From: Heterodera schachtii
Lineage: Eukaryota; Nematoda; Chromadorea; Rhabditida; Heteroderidae
DNA: 64,000 bases
Direction: 5' to 3'
Assembly: GCA_023374025.1 (NCBI GenBank)
Contig: SIJG01000131.1
Span: 248,001 to 312,000, forward strand
The notes beneath the pieces are model-generated. The model worked only from the letters and a program-made list of their open reading frames with translations, had not been told where the DNA came from and did no database searches. The position numbers were made by a program, and so were the translations under genes. Shown here in pieces: positions 12,234-24,210 of the stretch. Position 1 is the stretch's first letter; each line of letters opens with the position of its first letter.

Positions 12234-13535
12234 TTACATTCGGTGATCGACTGGTGGTGTTTTTTGCTTGTGTCTTGTTGGTGATCGGACTGGTGAATGA
12301 ACTGTTGAAGAGGGCCAGTTGTTGCTCCAAACTTTTTTACCGTTTTGGTAATTAACAAACTGTACTTGATCGCCTATTTTGAACACAACCCGGTTTGCTC
12401 CGTGTTTCCTGTGATACTGAACTTTGGATTTGTGTGCGATGCTTCCTCCTGTGCATGTTGGACATTTGACGGGCACAATGATGTTTGATTCCTTCTCAAA
12501 TCTTGCCGGAGTGACGTTGAGACATTCGACTATATTTGTGGGTTCTCCAAAATTAGTTTGTTGTTTGTCCTTTGTCCGACAAATTGTTGAAATATGTCCA
12601 AGCCTACCACACTTGTGACATTTGACTGATTTTGGATACGGGCAGTCAGAGTTCCAATGATCTCCTCCACAGCGGTGACATGGCTCGGGTGGCATTGATC
12701 TTGATGAATGTTTGACTGCACTTTGATTGACTGTGTGCGTGTTGTGCTGGCTGGGCTGTGACAATGAACATGTGCGAGTTGGCGACTTATTCTTTGGGTG
12801 ATGCTGAATTTTTGAGGGACGAATTTGAATTGAATTAAAATCGTGTCGTCCGCTGAGTGCCGCTGAGCTTTGTCGTAAAGCGATGACTTCTTTGCAATCC
12901 GCCAAAAGTTGCTCATAATTTGCGTTGCCGTCCAACAGTTTGATACAACGATAGCGCAATTCGGCATTGTGTTCGCCTAAACCGGTGATGAAAATTAAGC
13001 TTTTGATTTGGTCCTTTGTGAGGTCCAATTTCGATTTTTCTGCCATTGTGTTGACAGTTGAGCCGAACGCGAGGACGTCTTGATTGACTTCGCACTTGAG
13101 TCGAAAACACTCATACCTTTTAATGAAAATGGACTTAGTTTCCGGGAAAATTGTGCGTAATTTCGAAATGGTGTCCAACAAACCGACTTTCTCTGGCGTT
13201 TTTGGTTGGATGCTCTCGGTGTAACGCCTGTATTCGTCCGATCCCAGTTTACTTACAATGAGACGGACTTTGCTCTGTTCGGACATCGGCTTGCCCTCCT
13301 GTTCCACAAATGGGCCGAACCGTTCATACCATTCCTCAAAAGTGCGGTTGTCGTCGGGGCTGTAAACAAATTCTGAAATTTGGGCACTCAGTTTACAAAA
13401 TAAGTCCATGTCATTGGACTGTGACGGATTTTGTTGCGGTGGTGCATTGCCGATTTGAATGTTTTGCAACAATTTCATAAACTGTGACTGTTGATCAGCC
13501 AAAATGGCTTTCAATTGCTCCGAAGTGATTGACAT
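12234..13535 (-). CDS. Gag polyprotein with an integrase-like C-terminal tail
   Basis: An intact 433-residue ORF filling the space between the LTRs. Residues about 45-230 look like the alpha-helical capsid region of Ty3/Gypsy-type Gag, with a motif around FEEWYERF. Two zinc knuckles follow at roughly 285-320: CHRCGGDHWNSDC (CX2CX3HX4C, a slightly short variant) and CHKCGRLGHISTIC (canonical CX2CX4HX4C). After the knuckles the last 80 or so residues include FKIGDQVQFVNY and a basic Ser/Pro/Arg tail, which resembles the end of a Gypsy integrase more than any Gag. I infer that an internal deletion fused gag to the 3' end of pol in frame. The start is the first Met after the leader. Function: packaging of element RNA in the cytoplasm. 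Confidence 0.9.
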   Translation of the reverse strand: MSITSEQLKAILADQQSQFMKLLQNIQIGNAPPQQNPSQSNDMDLFCKLSAQISEFVYSPDDNRTFEEWYERFGPFVEQEGKPMSEQSKVRLIVSKLGSDEYRRYTESIQPKTPEKVGLLDTISKLRTIFPETKSIFIKRYECFRLKCEVNQDVLAFGSTVNTMAEKSKLDLTKDQIKSLIFITGLGEHNAELRYRCIKLLDGNANYEQLLADCKEVIALRQSSAALSGRHDFNSIQIRPSKIQHHPKNKSPTRTCSLSQPSQHNTHTVNQSAVKHSSRSMPPEPCHRCGGDHWNSDCPYPKSVKCHKCGRLGHISTICRTKDKQQTNFGEPTNIVECLNVTPARFEKESNIIVPVKCPTCTGGSIAHKSKVQYHRKHGANRVVFKIGDQVQFVNYQNGKKVWSNNWPSSTVHSPVRSPTRHKQKTPPVDHRM

Positions 13536-13924
13536 GATTGATAGAATGACAGTGAATAGAGAGGGTGAAATTTGGCCGTCAATGAATTTTAAATTGAATT
13601 TTAATTGGCAGTAAAATTCGGTGTTTGTTGAGTGACTTTAAGTGTCCTTTGGCGAGTGGAAATTGCGAATTAGAACTGCACGCAGCGGTCGCTTTGACTT
13701 GCGTGTTCCCAAATCCGTCTTTTCTTTAATGGGTGTTCACAGAGGCCTACTTATCAGCTTGTGAAGCCAATAAAGTCTTTTCCTTACGGTTGACGAAAGC
13801 GGTCTACTTATCGACTTATCGGTCAGTAAGAATGTGTTACGGGCAAAGGTGGACACAAATGAATTGATTAAAATTTGAGTTTGGAATTAAACTGCCAAAT
13901 GAATTGTATTTGAAAAATAAAAGC

Positions 13925-13941
13925 CTATGCTGACTGCGCCA
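13925..13941 (-). promoter_or_regulatory. primer-binding site
   Basis: Three bases inside the 5' LTR the minus strand reads TGGCGCAGTCAGCATAG. The leading TGG is the complement of a tRNA CCA end and the position is right for a reverse-transcription primer site. The tRNA was not identified. Confidence 0.75.
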
Positions 13942-13944
13942 ATT

Positions 13945-14190
13945 TGTTGTGTCGTTTATTCAACAACAACAAATACAATCAATTACAAATGAATAATAAA
14001 TAAATAAGTCAGAAGTGAAGATAGAGAGAGAGACAAATTGTGTGGGGGTGAAATGCAAAATGATAAATGAGAATTAATGAATGTCCGAAGCGAGGAAGGA
14101 GGGAAGAGAGCGGTATTTATGGGCGATGAAAGTGATGACGTGTCAATTGAACATAATGCCAAGAAAATGTGAAATGGCAGTAACACAACA
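13945..14190 (-). repeat. 5' LTR of the Gag-only retrotransposon
   Basis: Partner of 11880-12125, with three substitutions across 246 bp. It is flanked on the outside by ATACT (14191-14195). Confidence 0.95.
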
Positions 14191-15639
14191 ATACTTTTAA
14201 TTTGTTGACTTTGTTAACATAATTTTTCCCAAAGTAGAATTTTTTTATTTTTCGTTTACTTTCATTTTTTCATTTAAATTTATAATATTTAAATAATATT
14301 TTCAAAATCTTTTTTTGATATCTCATGCAGGCGAGAGCCCATTTCGTTTAAGAAACCAATTCAGTTCAAACACCTTGGTACTTTTTAATTGGGTCCACTT
14401 GTCAAGTGTCAACAATTTTTGTTCAATTTTTTAAAGCTTGAAAAAATATGAACTTGTTGTGTGTTTGATGTTTAAAGTTTTCAAATTTATATACAAAATT
14501 TTTTCTGACAACTCCAAAAATTTCAAGTTTTCAAAATTGATTATTATTATTACTTTTATTGTTTTCTGTATTAGAGATTAGTATATTTAGTATAATAGTG
14601 CATTATTGTTATTAATTAGTTTATTTTTTATATACTTTTATATCATATTTTTTCACTTTTTTAAATATATTTTTTGATTTTAAATTCTTGTAAATAGGTC
14701 TTCAGATACTCTTACAACATCCAGTCCAAATTAGTGCACTCTTTTTCAAAGAGCAAAAATTACATTTTGCTTAAATTTTTTTGAATTAAGTATCCATGGC
14801 AAATTTTTTAAATTCATTATCGCTTTTATATTTTGGCACAATAATATTTAAATACAAAGCTTTGTTATATTAATAAATTTAAATTTTTTATGTTATATGA
14901 AATTTAATAACCTTTACTGGGAAAGATTTGCCGTATCCGCCCTATAATCGGGTGTGGCCCATTGAAGTTTGTTTTTTACAACCAACCAAATACCCAAAAA
15001 ATTTAAAAAAAATTCATATTTCATAACCGATCAATTTAATTTATTAATGTTTTTTCATAATCTTTTCTCAATAATTTTTTTAATTTAGGATCTGTTAATA
15101 AAATTAAGTAACATATATTTTTAATATTTTTGGTAATTAATTTCGAATAAATTTAGAATTTACTAATTTTTATTTTTTAGTTTTAATTTTGTATTTTTTA
15201 ATTTGATTAATTTTGTCTTTCTTGGTAAATTTAGTGCTCAAGGCAAAATAATTTCGATTCTCATAATAATAGTTTTAAATGAGATTAATATAAAATAATT
15301 ATTCAAAGCTGATTTTTCCAATGTTATTAGTTTTCATTACTTAGCATTAATCCGAAATTTATTTAAATTGGATAAATTAACTTCTAAAACTGATGATGTG
15401 CCCCTTGTAAATTGCGAAGTTGTAATAGACATTTTATCGGTTGACTGAACTCTCAATCTTGTATTTTTCTGCCGCGGCGATTTTGTTTTTATTTTCAGCT
15501 AACAGAGAGCGTGTTTTCATTTCTAACGTTTCACTACATAACTTTTCTCACAAGTTTTTTAGCAATTCTGAAATTCTTTTAAAATCAAAATATATTGCTT
15601 TAACCTATTTTTTAAAGAGTTTTAATCCATAAAAAATTG

Positions 15640-16640
15640 TTTTAAATTTAGAATTTATTTTTCAATTCCTTATAGAACATAATAATGGTTCTAGCAATTT
15701 AAATAATTCACAAATAAACTTTTATTTCGCTTTGTATTCTTTTCTATATATTTTTAATTTATTATCTTGTAGATTTGGCTAATATGCTTCTTACTATGCT
15801 TCATCGAATGCCACTGGCCAAGCTTAATCATTTTTCTATAATTCATTAGTTTTGGTTTAATGTTTGTGTCAAAACTCGTGTCGTGCTTCGCATCGCACGG
15901 CTCGAATATGCCGTAGCAGTAGCTGTTCGGCTTCATCTCTGCCGTGCAATACTCCTCATTTTCCACATTCAACTGAATTGTTTTTTATTAATTCTCTTTT
16001 TTATAAAACATTTTTACGTGTGTAAAAAGTCACGATTTTTGATTTTTTTAATTTATAAACGATAACTATTTTTTTCGTTTTATTAGTCAAGTGAAAGGTT
16101 CATCTTTGTCGTACTCGCATTATTTCTTTCATATTTTGATTTTTTTAATTATACATTTTAATTGTAAAACACATTTAAATTAATTTAATTTTAAATCATA
16201 TAAAAAATACTTGTGTTTTTTGTTGTTTTATTTTCAAATATATTTATTCTGAATGAATATTTACGCTTTTATTTATTTTTAACAGCAAAATAATTCATTT
16301 TTTACCATTCTTAAGCATCTAATCTCTGTACTTTTTTTGATATATGATTTAAACTCTTGTCGAGAAACCTAATTTCCTCTTCATTGTTCCTTACGCCAAT
16401 ATTTTTTAGCTTCATATGCCTTGCCCAATGAATTTTTTATTATATTTTTTGCTTTTCAAAAATGATCCCATTATTATTTTTTCAATGAACTTATAAATTA
16501 TCTTTATTTCATATGATTTCACTGGATTACTTTATAACAAAAAATTTACAATGTATAATAATACATTAAAGAAATATGTAAATATTAAATAAAAAAATGC
16601 ATTTTTTATATTTAATTATTATAATTTATTTAGAATTTAC
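15640..16640. repeat. segmental repeat, longer copy (pair with 18200-18830)
   Basis: Conserved blocks include AATAATTCACAAATAAAC, CGCTTTGTATTCTTT, TTAGTCAAGTGAAA, CTGAATGAATATTTA and TTCATTGTTCCTTACGCC. They occur in the same order in the second copy. The longer copy differs by internal segments, including the coding-like stretch at 15754-15972 and a segment near 16270-16380 that are absent from the second copy. Confidence 0.8.
15754..15972 (-). CDS. coding-like fragment, unknown product
   Basis: A 72-codon minus-strand frame with much higher GC than its surroundings (about 15820-15970) and ordinary-looking protein composition, including Cys, His, Tyr and Asp (short stretches EEYCTAEM and CYGIFEPCDA). 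It ends in a basic AT-rich tail that merges into repeat sequence. I do not recognise it. The paralogous repeat copy at 18200-18830 lacks it, so it may be a captured exon or the decayed end of a gene. The start Met may not be real. Confidence 0.3.
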   Translation of the reverse strand: MNVENEEYCTAEMKPNSYCYGIFEPCDAKHDTSFDTNIKPKLMNYRKMIKLGQWHSMKHSKKHISQIYKIIN

Positions 16641-17302
16641 TCATCGAGTTTTTCTTATAATTTATAGTTCATTTGGTAACTCTTTTTTTGACCTATTCGT
16701 TTCACATTTTGTTTTTCGCGTCAAATTTTCATTTTTGAAAATCCAAACATTTTTTTATTAGAAAATATTTATTTAATCATTTCTTTTTTATTTTTTAACT
16801 TTTTATTTCTTTATTTAAATATTTTTTTATGTTATAAATCTATCTTGTGGTTTAATATTTCATTATCATTATTTTTTTAATTTAATTCATAGAATTTAAA
16901 TTTTTCAGTATTATTGGTAAATTATTGTAAAAGTAAATATTTTTCTCTTTTCTTTTAAAGGAAAGTTCTTATTTTTTAAATTTAATCTTGAGCTGTTCAG
17001 TTAAAGAATGCTTCAGGTTAAAAAACATCCGTAATTTTATTAGTCCTGTAAATGCCAGTAATTTTTTTGGTGCTGTGGATTATTGAACAAATAATGAATT
17101 TATTATTAAATTTAGTTAATTTTTCCTTGAATCTATTCTTGGTTTTACATACTTATTGTACCACAAGTATAAAAGGTTTTTAAATTATTAAATTTAAATT
17201 AGTTTATTAATCATAAATTTTTCATTCAGGGTCACCTTTTATTACTTGATTTTACCCAGTAGCACCCTCACATTTCATAACTGTACTTTCAGGAGTTTTC
17301 AG

Positions 17303-18169
17303 TAGAGACCGAGCCGGACCGGATCCGGTACCGGATTTTCCTGGATCAGGAATCCGGTCCGGCGATTTTTTGGAAAAATAGGGATTGACCGGATTACATA
17401 GATTGACCGGATTATGAGAGACCGGATCCAGAATCCGGTCATTTTTGAAAATGCCAATCCGGTCCGGTCCGGCGAATTCATGACCGGATCCGGTCCTGCT
17501 CTGTCTCAACCCAAAATCCTTCACTTTTGTTCATTTTTCTTTGAAAAATATCTCTTTGGCATAATGTCTTTAACTTTAAATGGTCAAATTTTCAAATTTT
17601 TCCCCCGGCGGAGCCTATCGGCACCGCCGGCGGGCCTCCAAATTTTTTTCTTTTTAAAAAATTGGCCCAAAAAAGCAAAAAATGGTCATTTTTGGTGAAA
17701 ATTTGTTAACAAATTGCATCAAATTTTCAAAAATTTTTCCGGCGGCGCCTATCGGCACCGCCGGCCCCATTACCAAAGTTTTTTTTTGTGATAAGGGCGC
17801 CGCAAAAAAACATTATTATTATTTTTCCATTAAACATAGGTTTTCAAAAATAAAAAACTTGAAATTTTTTTATTTTTTCTTGAAATTTTATTTTTATTTT
17901 TTCGGCGCATTGTTTTTTCTATGGCGACATTTTCTGGTGCACCGAATTTTACATATAATTGATGACATTTTGCGGGTTTTTCCCTAAATTAACATTGAAA
18001 TCTAAATTTTTACCAATCCGGAATCCGGTTACGGATCCGGCAATTTGAAAAATAGGGATTGACCGGATTACCGGATTGACCGGATTATGAGAGACCGGAT
18101 CCAGAATCCGGTACTTTTTGAAAATACCAGTCCGGTCCGGTCCGGCAGATTTGGAAATCTCGGTCTCTA
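17303..18169. mobile_element. hAT-like element with CCGGATCCGG words
   Basis: An 867-bp element with perfect 8-bp target duplications GTTTTCAG (17295-17302 and 18170-18177). The termini are TAGAGACCGAG and CTCGGTCTCTA, fitting the YARNG hAT consensus. Both subterminal regions (17310-17500 and 18015-18150) consist of overlapping CCGGATCCGG, CCGGTCCGG and GACCGGATT words. The core (17560-17800) carries two copies of a GC-rich inverted motif related to the repeat at 1500-1740. There is no transposase, so it is non-autonomous. Confidence 0.85.
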
Positions 18170-18199
18170 GTTTTCAGCATGGATGCGCATTCTTAAAAT

Positions 18200-18830
18200 A
18201 AATATTTAAAATTTATTTTTCAATTTCCTTGTAGAAAATATTAGTATGATAATGGTTATAGCAATTAAATAATTCACAAATAAACTTTTATTTCGCTTTG
18301 TATTCTTTCTATATATTTGTAAATTTTTTATCTTGTAAACTCGCCTAATCACTGATTTCATTTGTTTGAATATTATGCGATAACTATTTTTTTTTGTTCT
18401 ATTAGTCAAGTGAAAAAGTCATTTTTTCGCTCTCGCATTATTTCTTTCATTTTTTTGACAGCCTATCTTATTTTTAAATTACTCCTTTTTATTGTGAAAA
18501 AACATTTAAATTAGTTTAATTTTTAATCATTTAAATATATTTGTGTTTTTTTTGTAGTTTTATTTTCAAATAAATTTATTCTGAATGAATATTTATGCTT
18601 TTAATTATTTAACACTTCATTGTTCCTTACGCCAATATTTTTTAGCTTCAAATGCCTTGCCCAATGAATTCTTTATTATGTATTTGCCTTTTAAAAGTGA
18701 TCACATTATTTTTTATTTTCAATGAACTTATACATTATCATTATTTATTATATGATTTTACTGGATTACTTATATAACAAAATAATTTACAATTCATAAT
18801 ACATTAGAGAAATATCTAAATATTAAATAC
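18200..18830. repeat. segmental repeat, shorter copy (pair with 15640-16640)
   Basis: The same ordered T-rich blocks as 15640-16640. The stretch between the TCTTGTA and CGATAACTATTTTTTT blocks is only about 45 bp here, against about 280 bp in the other copy. Confidence 0.8.
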
Positions 18831-20029
18831 AAATAATTTTTTAATAAATTAGTCCGCGTTGCTTCGTTTAGGTTCTTTTAAAGATTCTAATTTTGAATTT
18901 AAGTTGTTTCTTCATTTTTGGCTATTCAATTTTTATATTTTTGATTAAATTTCAATTATATATACTTTAAATTTGTCTTTATTACCAAAACAATAAAACA
19001 TTTATCCAAAAAAGACTTTTTAGCAAAATTTTGTTAAAAATATTGATTAAATTTAAATTTTAATAAAATTGGTTAATATATGTCAAAAATAACCAAAAAA
19101 GCAAAAAATTCGTTTTTGGGTTGTTTTTCGCTAAAAATCAGCAAATTTTAGCTATATTATGTTTTTTTCTTTTAAAATGATATTTTGATACCATATTTAG
19201 CTATTTTAATTGATTTACTTTACATTTAGAGAATGAAGAAATTTTGAAAATTATACCTTCAATTTGGGAAAATTTATAGTTTTATTTTGATTTCTTTTCT
19301 ACTTAGTATATTATGTATTTAGTTACAATCATAAATATAAAGGAATTTGCACCTTGGCTCAATATTTCTTCTTTTTTTGAATCATAGTTCAAATCTAATG
19401 TAAAAAATATTTTAATTAATTTAGAGTGATTTTTACATTGTATAATTCCCTATTTTCCTGGAGAACAATTGACGCTCCGAATTGCTATTTAGTTAATTAT
19501 TTTTAAATGAATTACTAATATTGTTTTATATATTTAAAAAAATCATTTCTTTTATTCGTCTTAAGAATAGAAATTGTCTTATTTTTTATTAAATTATATT
19601 AATTTTTTATATAAATACTTAATTTTTAGGGTATTTTGTCATTTATTTAGATTTCAAAAAGATTTTTTATATTTAAAATTTAAATAACCTATATTGAAAG
19701 TTATTTATAAACAAGAAAATGATGATGAATATTTTAAATTAGAAAACATTTTTTTCTTGGTGAAATGATGAGTTTTTTTGAAGTTCTTTGACAATGGTTT
19801 TATCGCCTTTTGGTGGATTTTTATCGACATTCATAATATATTTATTCTTAATTTCTTTAAACACTGTATATTTAAAACTTATTTTAAAATTTATCAAAAT
19901 TTAAACAGAATTTGTATTGACAATTATTAATATTTTTTTATATTCTTGTTAATTTTGTCTATGTAATTATCAGTTAAAAATTTAATAGGTTTTAAAATAT
20001 AAAATTAATATTTTTTAATTATGAGTTTG

Positions 20030-20330
20030 TGTATATTCTATTATTTGCATATGAACTTTATTTTAGGTTTATTGTTCTTTTTATTTGCTTTTATTACTTA
20101 CTAGGAATTCTACTAGAGTTCGAACATTTAGCTCTGAGATTTTTAGGCGATTTTGTAGATACAGTTTCTTTATATATTCTTAATATTATAAACCGTAGTA
20201 TTTATCTTTCTTATTTGTATTGTTCGTTTAATAATCAGATTAGCTTTTTTATTGTATAAAAATGTAATTTCTTTATTCCTTTTCTATCATTGTGTATAAA
20301 ATAAGTAAATTTTATTACAATAAATGGCTA
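20030..20330. repeat. T-rich repeat, copy 1 of 3
   Basis: Contains GAACATTTAGCTCTGAGAT, TTTTTAGGCGATTTT, then CAGTTTCTTTA. The second copy is at 20530-20830 and is very similar. A more diverged third copy is at 22790-22990 (GATTTTTGGGCGATATT, then GTAGTTTCTTC). Confidence 0.75.
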
Positions 20331-20529
20331 TTTTTGAATAATATTTATTAATCAAGATTTAGCAATGAGTAAAATTTCAAAATTTTCGTCATTTAAATGT
20401 AGTATAATATAATAAATATTTATGTATAATACACTACCTGCTCGTGCGTTTTCATTATCCATGTTCAATTTTAATTTGTTCTTTTTAAATATGTAATATA
20501 ATATATATTATGAATTTCTTTAATAAAAA

Positions 20530-20830
20530 CTCATGCTCAATAGCATATGACCTTGTATTTTATGTTTATTTTTCTTTTTTATTTACTTATATTGCTTACT
20601 ATGAATTAATTTACTAGAGTTTGAACATTTAGCTCTGAGATTTTTAGGCGATTTTCGAGATGTAGTTTCTTTAGATATTCTTAATATTATAAATTATTAT
20701 AAATCGTATTATTTATCTTCCTTATTTGTATTATTCGTTTTAATAATTAATTTTTTTATTGTAAAACAAAAAATTCTGATGTAATTTTTTATTTCTTTTC
20801 TGTAATTGTGTATAAAATAAGTAAATTTAT
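20530..20830. repeat. T-rich repeat, copy 2 of 3
   Basis: A near-duplicate of 20030-20330 about 500 bp away. The GC-richer island immediately upstream is completely different between the two copies. Confidence 0.75.
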
Positions 20831-21979
20831 TTCTTGGTCTGAACTTTGCATATTCATCTTGTGTTCGTAAGCCTGTTGTAGGAGAATAAGTTTTTTTTTA
20901 CAAAAAAAAATTGACTACATTTTAAAATAACTTAATTTGACAACATATGCCTTAAAAGTATAAATTAATTTATATAAATTTTTTAATATTTAAATTCAAA
21001 AATATCAATAAAATTTTTATCATGTTTCAGTTTTATATTTATTCAACTCGTTTAAATTTTTAAATTTGTAACTTATTTGTATACATAGTGATGGAATGTG
21101 TGATCCCAATGCTAAAAACTAGAGATTATTGATAAATTTTCTGTTATTTTTTATTAATTAAATTGTATAGATTATATTTATTTATGTGGTAATTTTTTCA
21201 TAAACTTTTATTTATAAATTTTTAATAACCAACTCATGCTTCAGTTCGATCATTGCTCGCCGCTGGACGTTCTTCATTGCTCGCCGGCGGGCCGTTTCTT
21301 CTTTTTCGATACGCTTTTTGAGCTATTTTATTATAGATTGTTTTTTATAATACAATATATTTGGGATAGTTTTTATTATTATATTTTGTCTTAAATTGTT
21401 CTGTTCTTATAAAGATTTTAATAGTTGAATTATGATTAAAAAATATTTTTAAGAAATTGTTATTTTTTCCGTGATTTATATGACTTTGATTTTATATGCA
21501 TTCTTTCATTTAATTAATACAATTTTTTTTAATTAAATATTGGTGAATAGAACAGGCATTGAACACCATATAATATCCAAATACATTATTAGATTCATAT
21601 TTAAATTTGTTGAATTCATTTATTTTCATCCTGTCTGTTTTAAAAAAATTGAATTTGATAAAAAATAAAAATCTTAAGTGATCGGATGAACATGGTGTAA
21701 TTGACTTTTTTGATAAGCTTCAAAATTTAAGATTACATGAATTCAGATTTTTGGAATAACTTTTTCCGATATTATAAATTTTTTTTGAAAGTGAACCTAT
21801 CATTTTGTGTCACCTATTTTCTATAAAAACTGGAAGATATTGAAGTCCAAGAAAGAAAAAATGAGTTAATTTTTTTTTAATTTGGAAACGAAAAAATGCA
21901 AAATAATATTTTTGACAAATTAATGATAAAAAGCATCGATAAGGGCGTTATATAAAAAATGTTCAAATGAAAATCTTCA

Positions 21980-22135
21980 ACAAAAAAATTTCCCATAACT
22001 TTTGTCTAAGCCAACCAAATTAAACATACATGGTATCATTCGATAGCCCTAAGTGTTTTTTCTAATAGCCTGTAAATTGCAAAAAATTGGCTATTTCAAA
22101 AAAGTTATGAGCAAAAATGTCTGAGAAGCTGGTTT
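21980..22135. repeat. foldback-element remnant
   Basis: Contains CCCATAACTTTTGTC, TGGTATCATTCGATAGCCCT, TAATAGCCTGTAAATTGC and AAAAAAGTTATGAGCAAAA. The same words occur in the inverted-repeat segment at 36630-36900, and TGGTATCATTCGA is also in the element at 24039-25009. Confidence 0.6.
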
Positions 22136-23408
22136 TGGAATTTATTTTAAATGACTGACTAATAATTTCCTCTTCTTTTTTATTATTAATTAGTTTCATA
22201 CAATTTTAATATTTTAAAATAATAACTGCTGTTTCAATTGACTTCATAAACTTTGTATATTCAATTATTATATATTTTATATTATTTCTAATAGTTCGAA
22301 AATGTCTTTTGTTAAATAATTAACTATGGTGAATTTTCACTCGGCATGGTTATTAGTTGATTGTTGAATAAATCCACGGTCTTCTTTAATTGAGAATATT
22401 TTTTTTTCAATTTTTTTTCATTAGCTTAAGTAATTTGATGTACTATTTGTCTGAATTTTTAATTGTTTTTATAAAAATAAATTTTAAATTTATAAAGCAT
22501 TTTGCAATGTGGAATAAATTAGTATTTTTAATTACGTTTATTTAAATATTACACAATATTTGAAGTTGATGTGGTGTCTTATTTTCTCGCTTTGGACTCC
22601 GTCTTTACTAATATCCGATTTTTTTTTTGTAAAATTTGTTCAAATTTTCAGTTTTGAAACATATTTGACCAATAAATCTATCATTCATATTTTGCATTTT
22701 TTTAAATTTATTTATTCAGATTGAATATTCCTTGTAAATTATTTTTAAAACAAAAAAAATTAAATTATAAATTTTTTTTAAATTTAATAATTGTACTAGT
22801 GATTTTTGGGCGATATTGGAGGTGTAGTTTCTTCCGCTTCCCAACTTATATATTCATGATAATATAAATTATTATAAATCGTAGAGTATTTGAATTCCTT
22901 ATTTTTATTATTCATTTTCATAATTTCTTTTTTGTCTTGTTTATAAAATTTAATTCTCAGAGTAATTTTTATTTATTCTTATCGTATAAAATAAATTATT
23001 ATTTTATTTTATCTGATACAATTTGGGTCATTTATTTTTTCAATACTCAATCAAAATGGTTGGTTGGCAATTAATTAATTAAATAAAAAATTATGATTTA
23101 TATTTTAAAAAGTATTTTCCAAAATATATAGTAGTTTATTACTTTTTTCTTTTTATTCAACATTATTAATAATGCATTTCGATGATTTTAAATTACTGTC
23201 CAAGTTATTTTTTATATTATGATAGTTTTTTGATGCTCTTAAAATTTTTTAATCTTTTTCAATTAATTATCATTTTTAGCTTTTTTTAAATCCATGAGTT
23301 GCGCAACCAATTTTTGGACGAGAAAGTTTTTAGATAATTTGAATTTTTGAATTTATATATTTTAAATTATTTAATCTGTTATTCAACAGTTAGATACGCA
23401 TAATAAAG

Positions 23409-23429
23409 GATTCCAAAACCATTGGAATC
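23409..23429 (-). repeat. conserved hairpin unit, copy 2
   Basis: On the + strand, GATTCC and GGAATC flank the loop AAAACCATT. On the minus strand it follows ATTGCAAGCGATT as in copy 1 (3403-3440). The arm sequence differs from copy 1 in a compensating way. Confidence 0.55.
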
Positions 23430-24210
23430 GAATCGCTTGCAATAATTATTTAATGGTTTTTTAATTTCTATTTAAATTATTTATTATAACAAGAGATTTT
23501 ACTCCTATAAAATCTTTTATGCCGAAATGCATTTGATTTTAACTTCCTTGTATCAGCTCACATTTTTCGTCTTCTTAATGCGTAAGGTTTTTGTATTTTT
23601 TTATGAAATAAATCATCAGTAAAATATTATAATTGTTTTTGGAGTTAAATAAATGTATATTTTAACTATTCTCTTGTGAATGACCTTCTATTATATGATG
23701 ATGATCAAAAGATTTTATTAATATTATTAACCTATTCCTAACAATTTTGTTTATACTCCAGCAAAATGGTTGGTTTGCAATTAATTAATTTAATATAATT
23801 ATGATTTATATTTAAAGATTTTTCTTTGTAATATTAAAAACTTAATAATAATAGTCACGAGTTATAATTGAAATTTACTGTAAAAAATATTTTAACTTAT
23901 ATCTAGTTATTTTTAAATTGTGTATTTCCCGAGAGTCCCTGGCGAATATTTTCTTCGCTATTAAGTAAATTATTTTTTAAAGTTGCATTACTAAAATTTT
24001 TTATATATTATAAAAAATCGTTTCTTTGATTCTTCTAACAAGGGAACATTCCCAACTGTAAGTCGGTAAACCTATATAAATTTGGTATCATTGGATAGAG
24101 GAGGGTCGACTTCTATTGTGAATTTTTAATTTTACGTGCCCATATCAAGAAATGAAAAAGTTATGGGGCTTCAAAAACCGAAAATTTGGCTGGATTTTCA
24201 AGTAAAATGA

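Larger units (their letters stand above)
11880..14190 (-). mobile_element. non-autonomous LTR retrotransposon (Gag-only)
   Basis: A complete 2311-bp insertion. Two 246-bp LTRs are identical except for three substitutions, start TGTTGTG and end CACAACA, and are flanked by the 5-bp duplication ATACT at 11875-11879 and 14191-14195. On the minus strand the order is 5' LTR, primer-binding site, gag, polypurine tract, 3' LTR. There is no room for protease, reverse transcriptase, RNase H or the integrase core, so it must rely on a related autonomous element. The Gag family resembles Ty3/Gypsy-type elements of invertebrates. The low LTR divergence indicates a recent insertion. Confidence 0.95.
14196..17294. 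repeat. T-rich repeat domain, second part
   Basis: Continuation of the T-dominated scaffold. The only coding-like segment is 15754-15972. The 15640-16640 part is duplicated at 18200-18830. Confidence 0.6.
18831..24035. repeat. T-rich repeat domain, third part
   Basis: T-dominated scaffold without a supported gene. It includes a three-copy repeat (20030-20330, 20530-20830, 22790-22990), a foldback remnant (21980-22135) and a GC-rich island at 21235-21300 in which CATTGCTCGCCG occurs twice. Confidence 0.6.
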
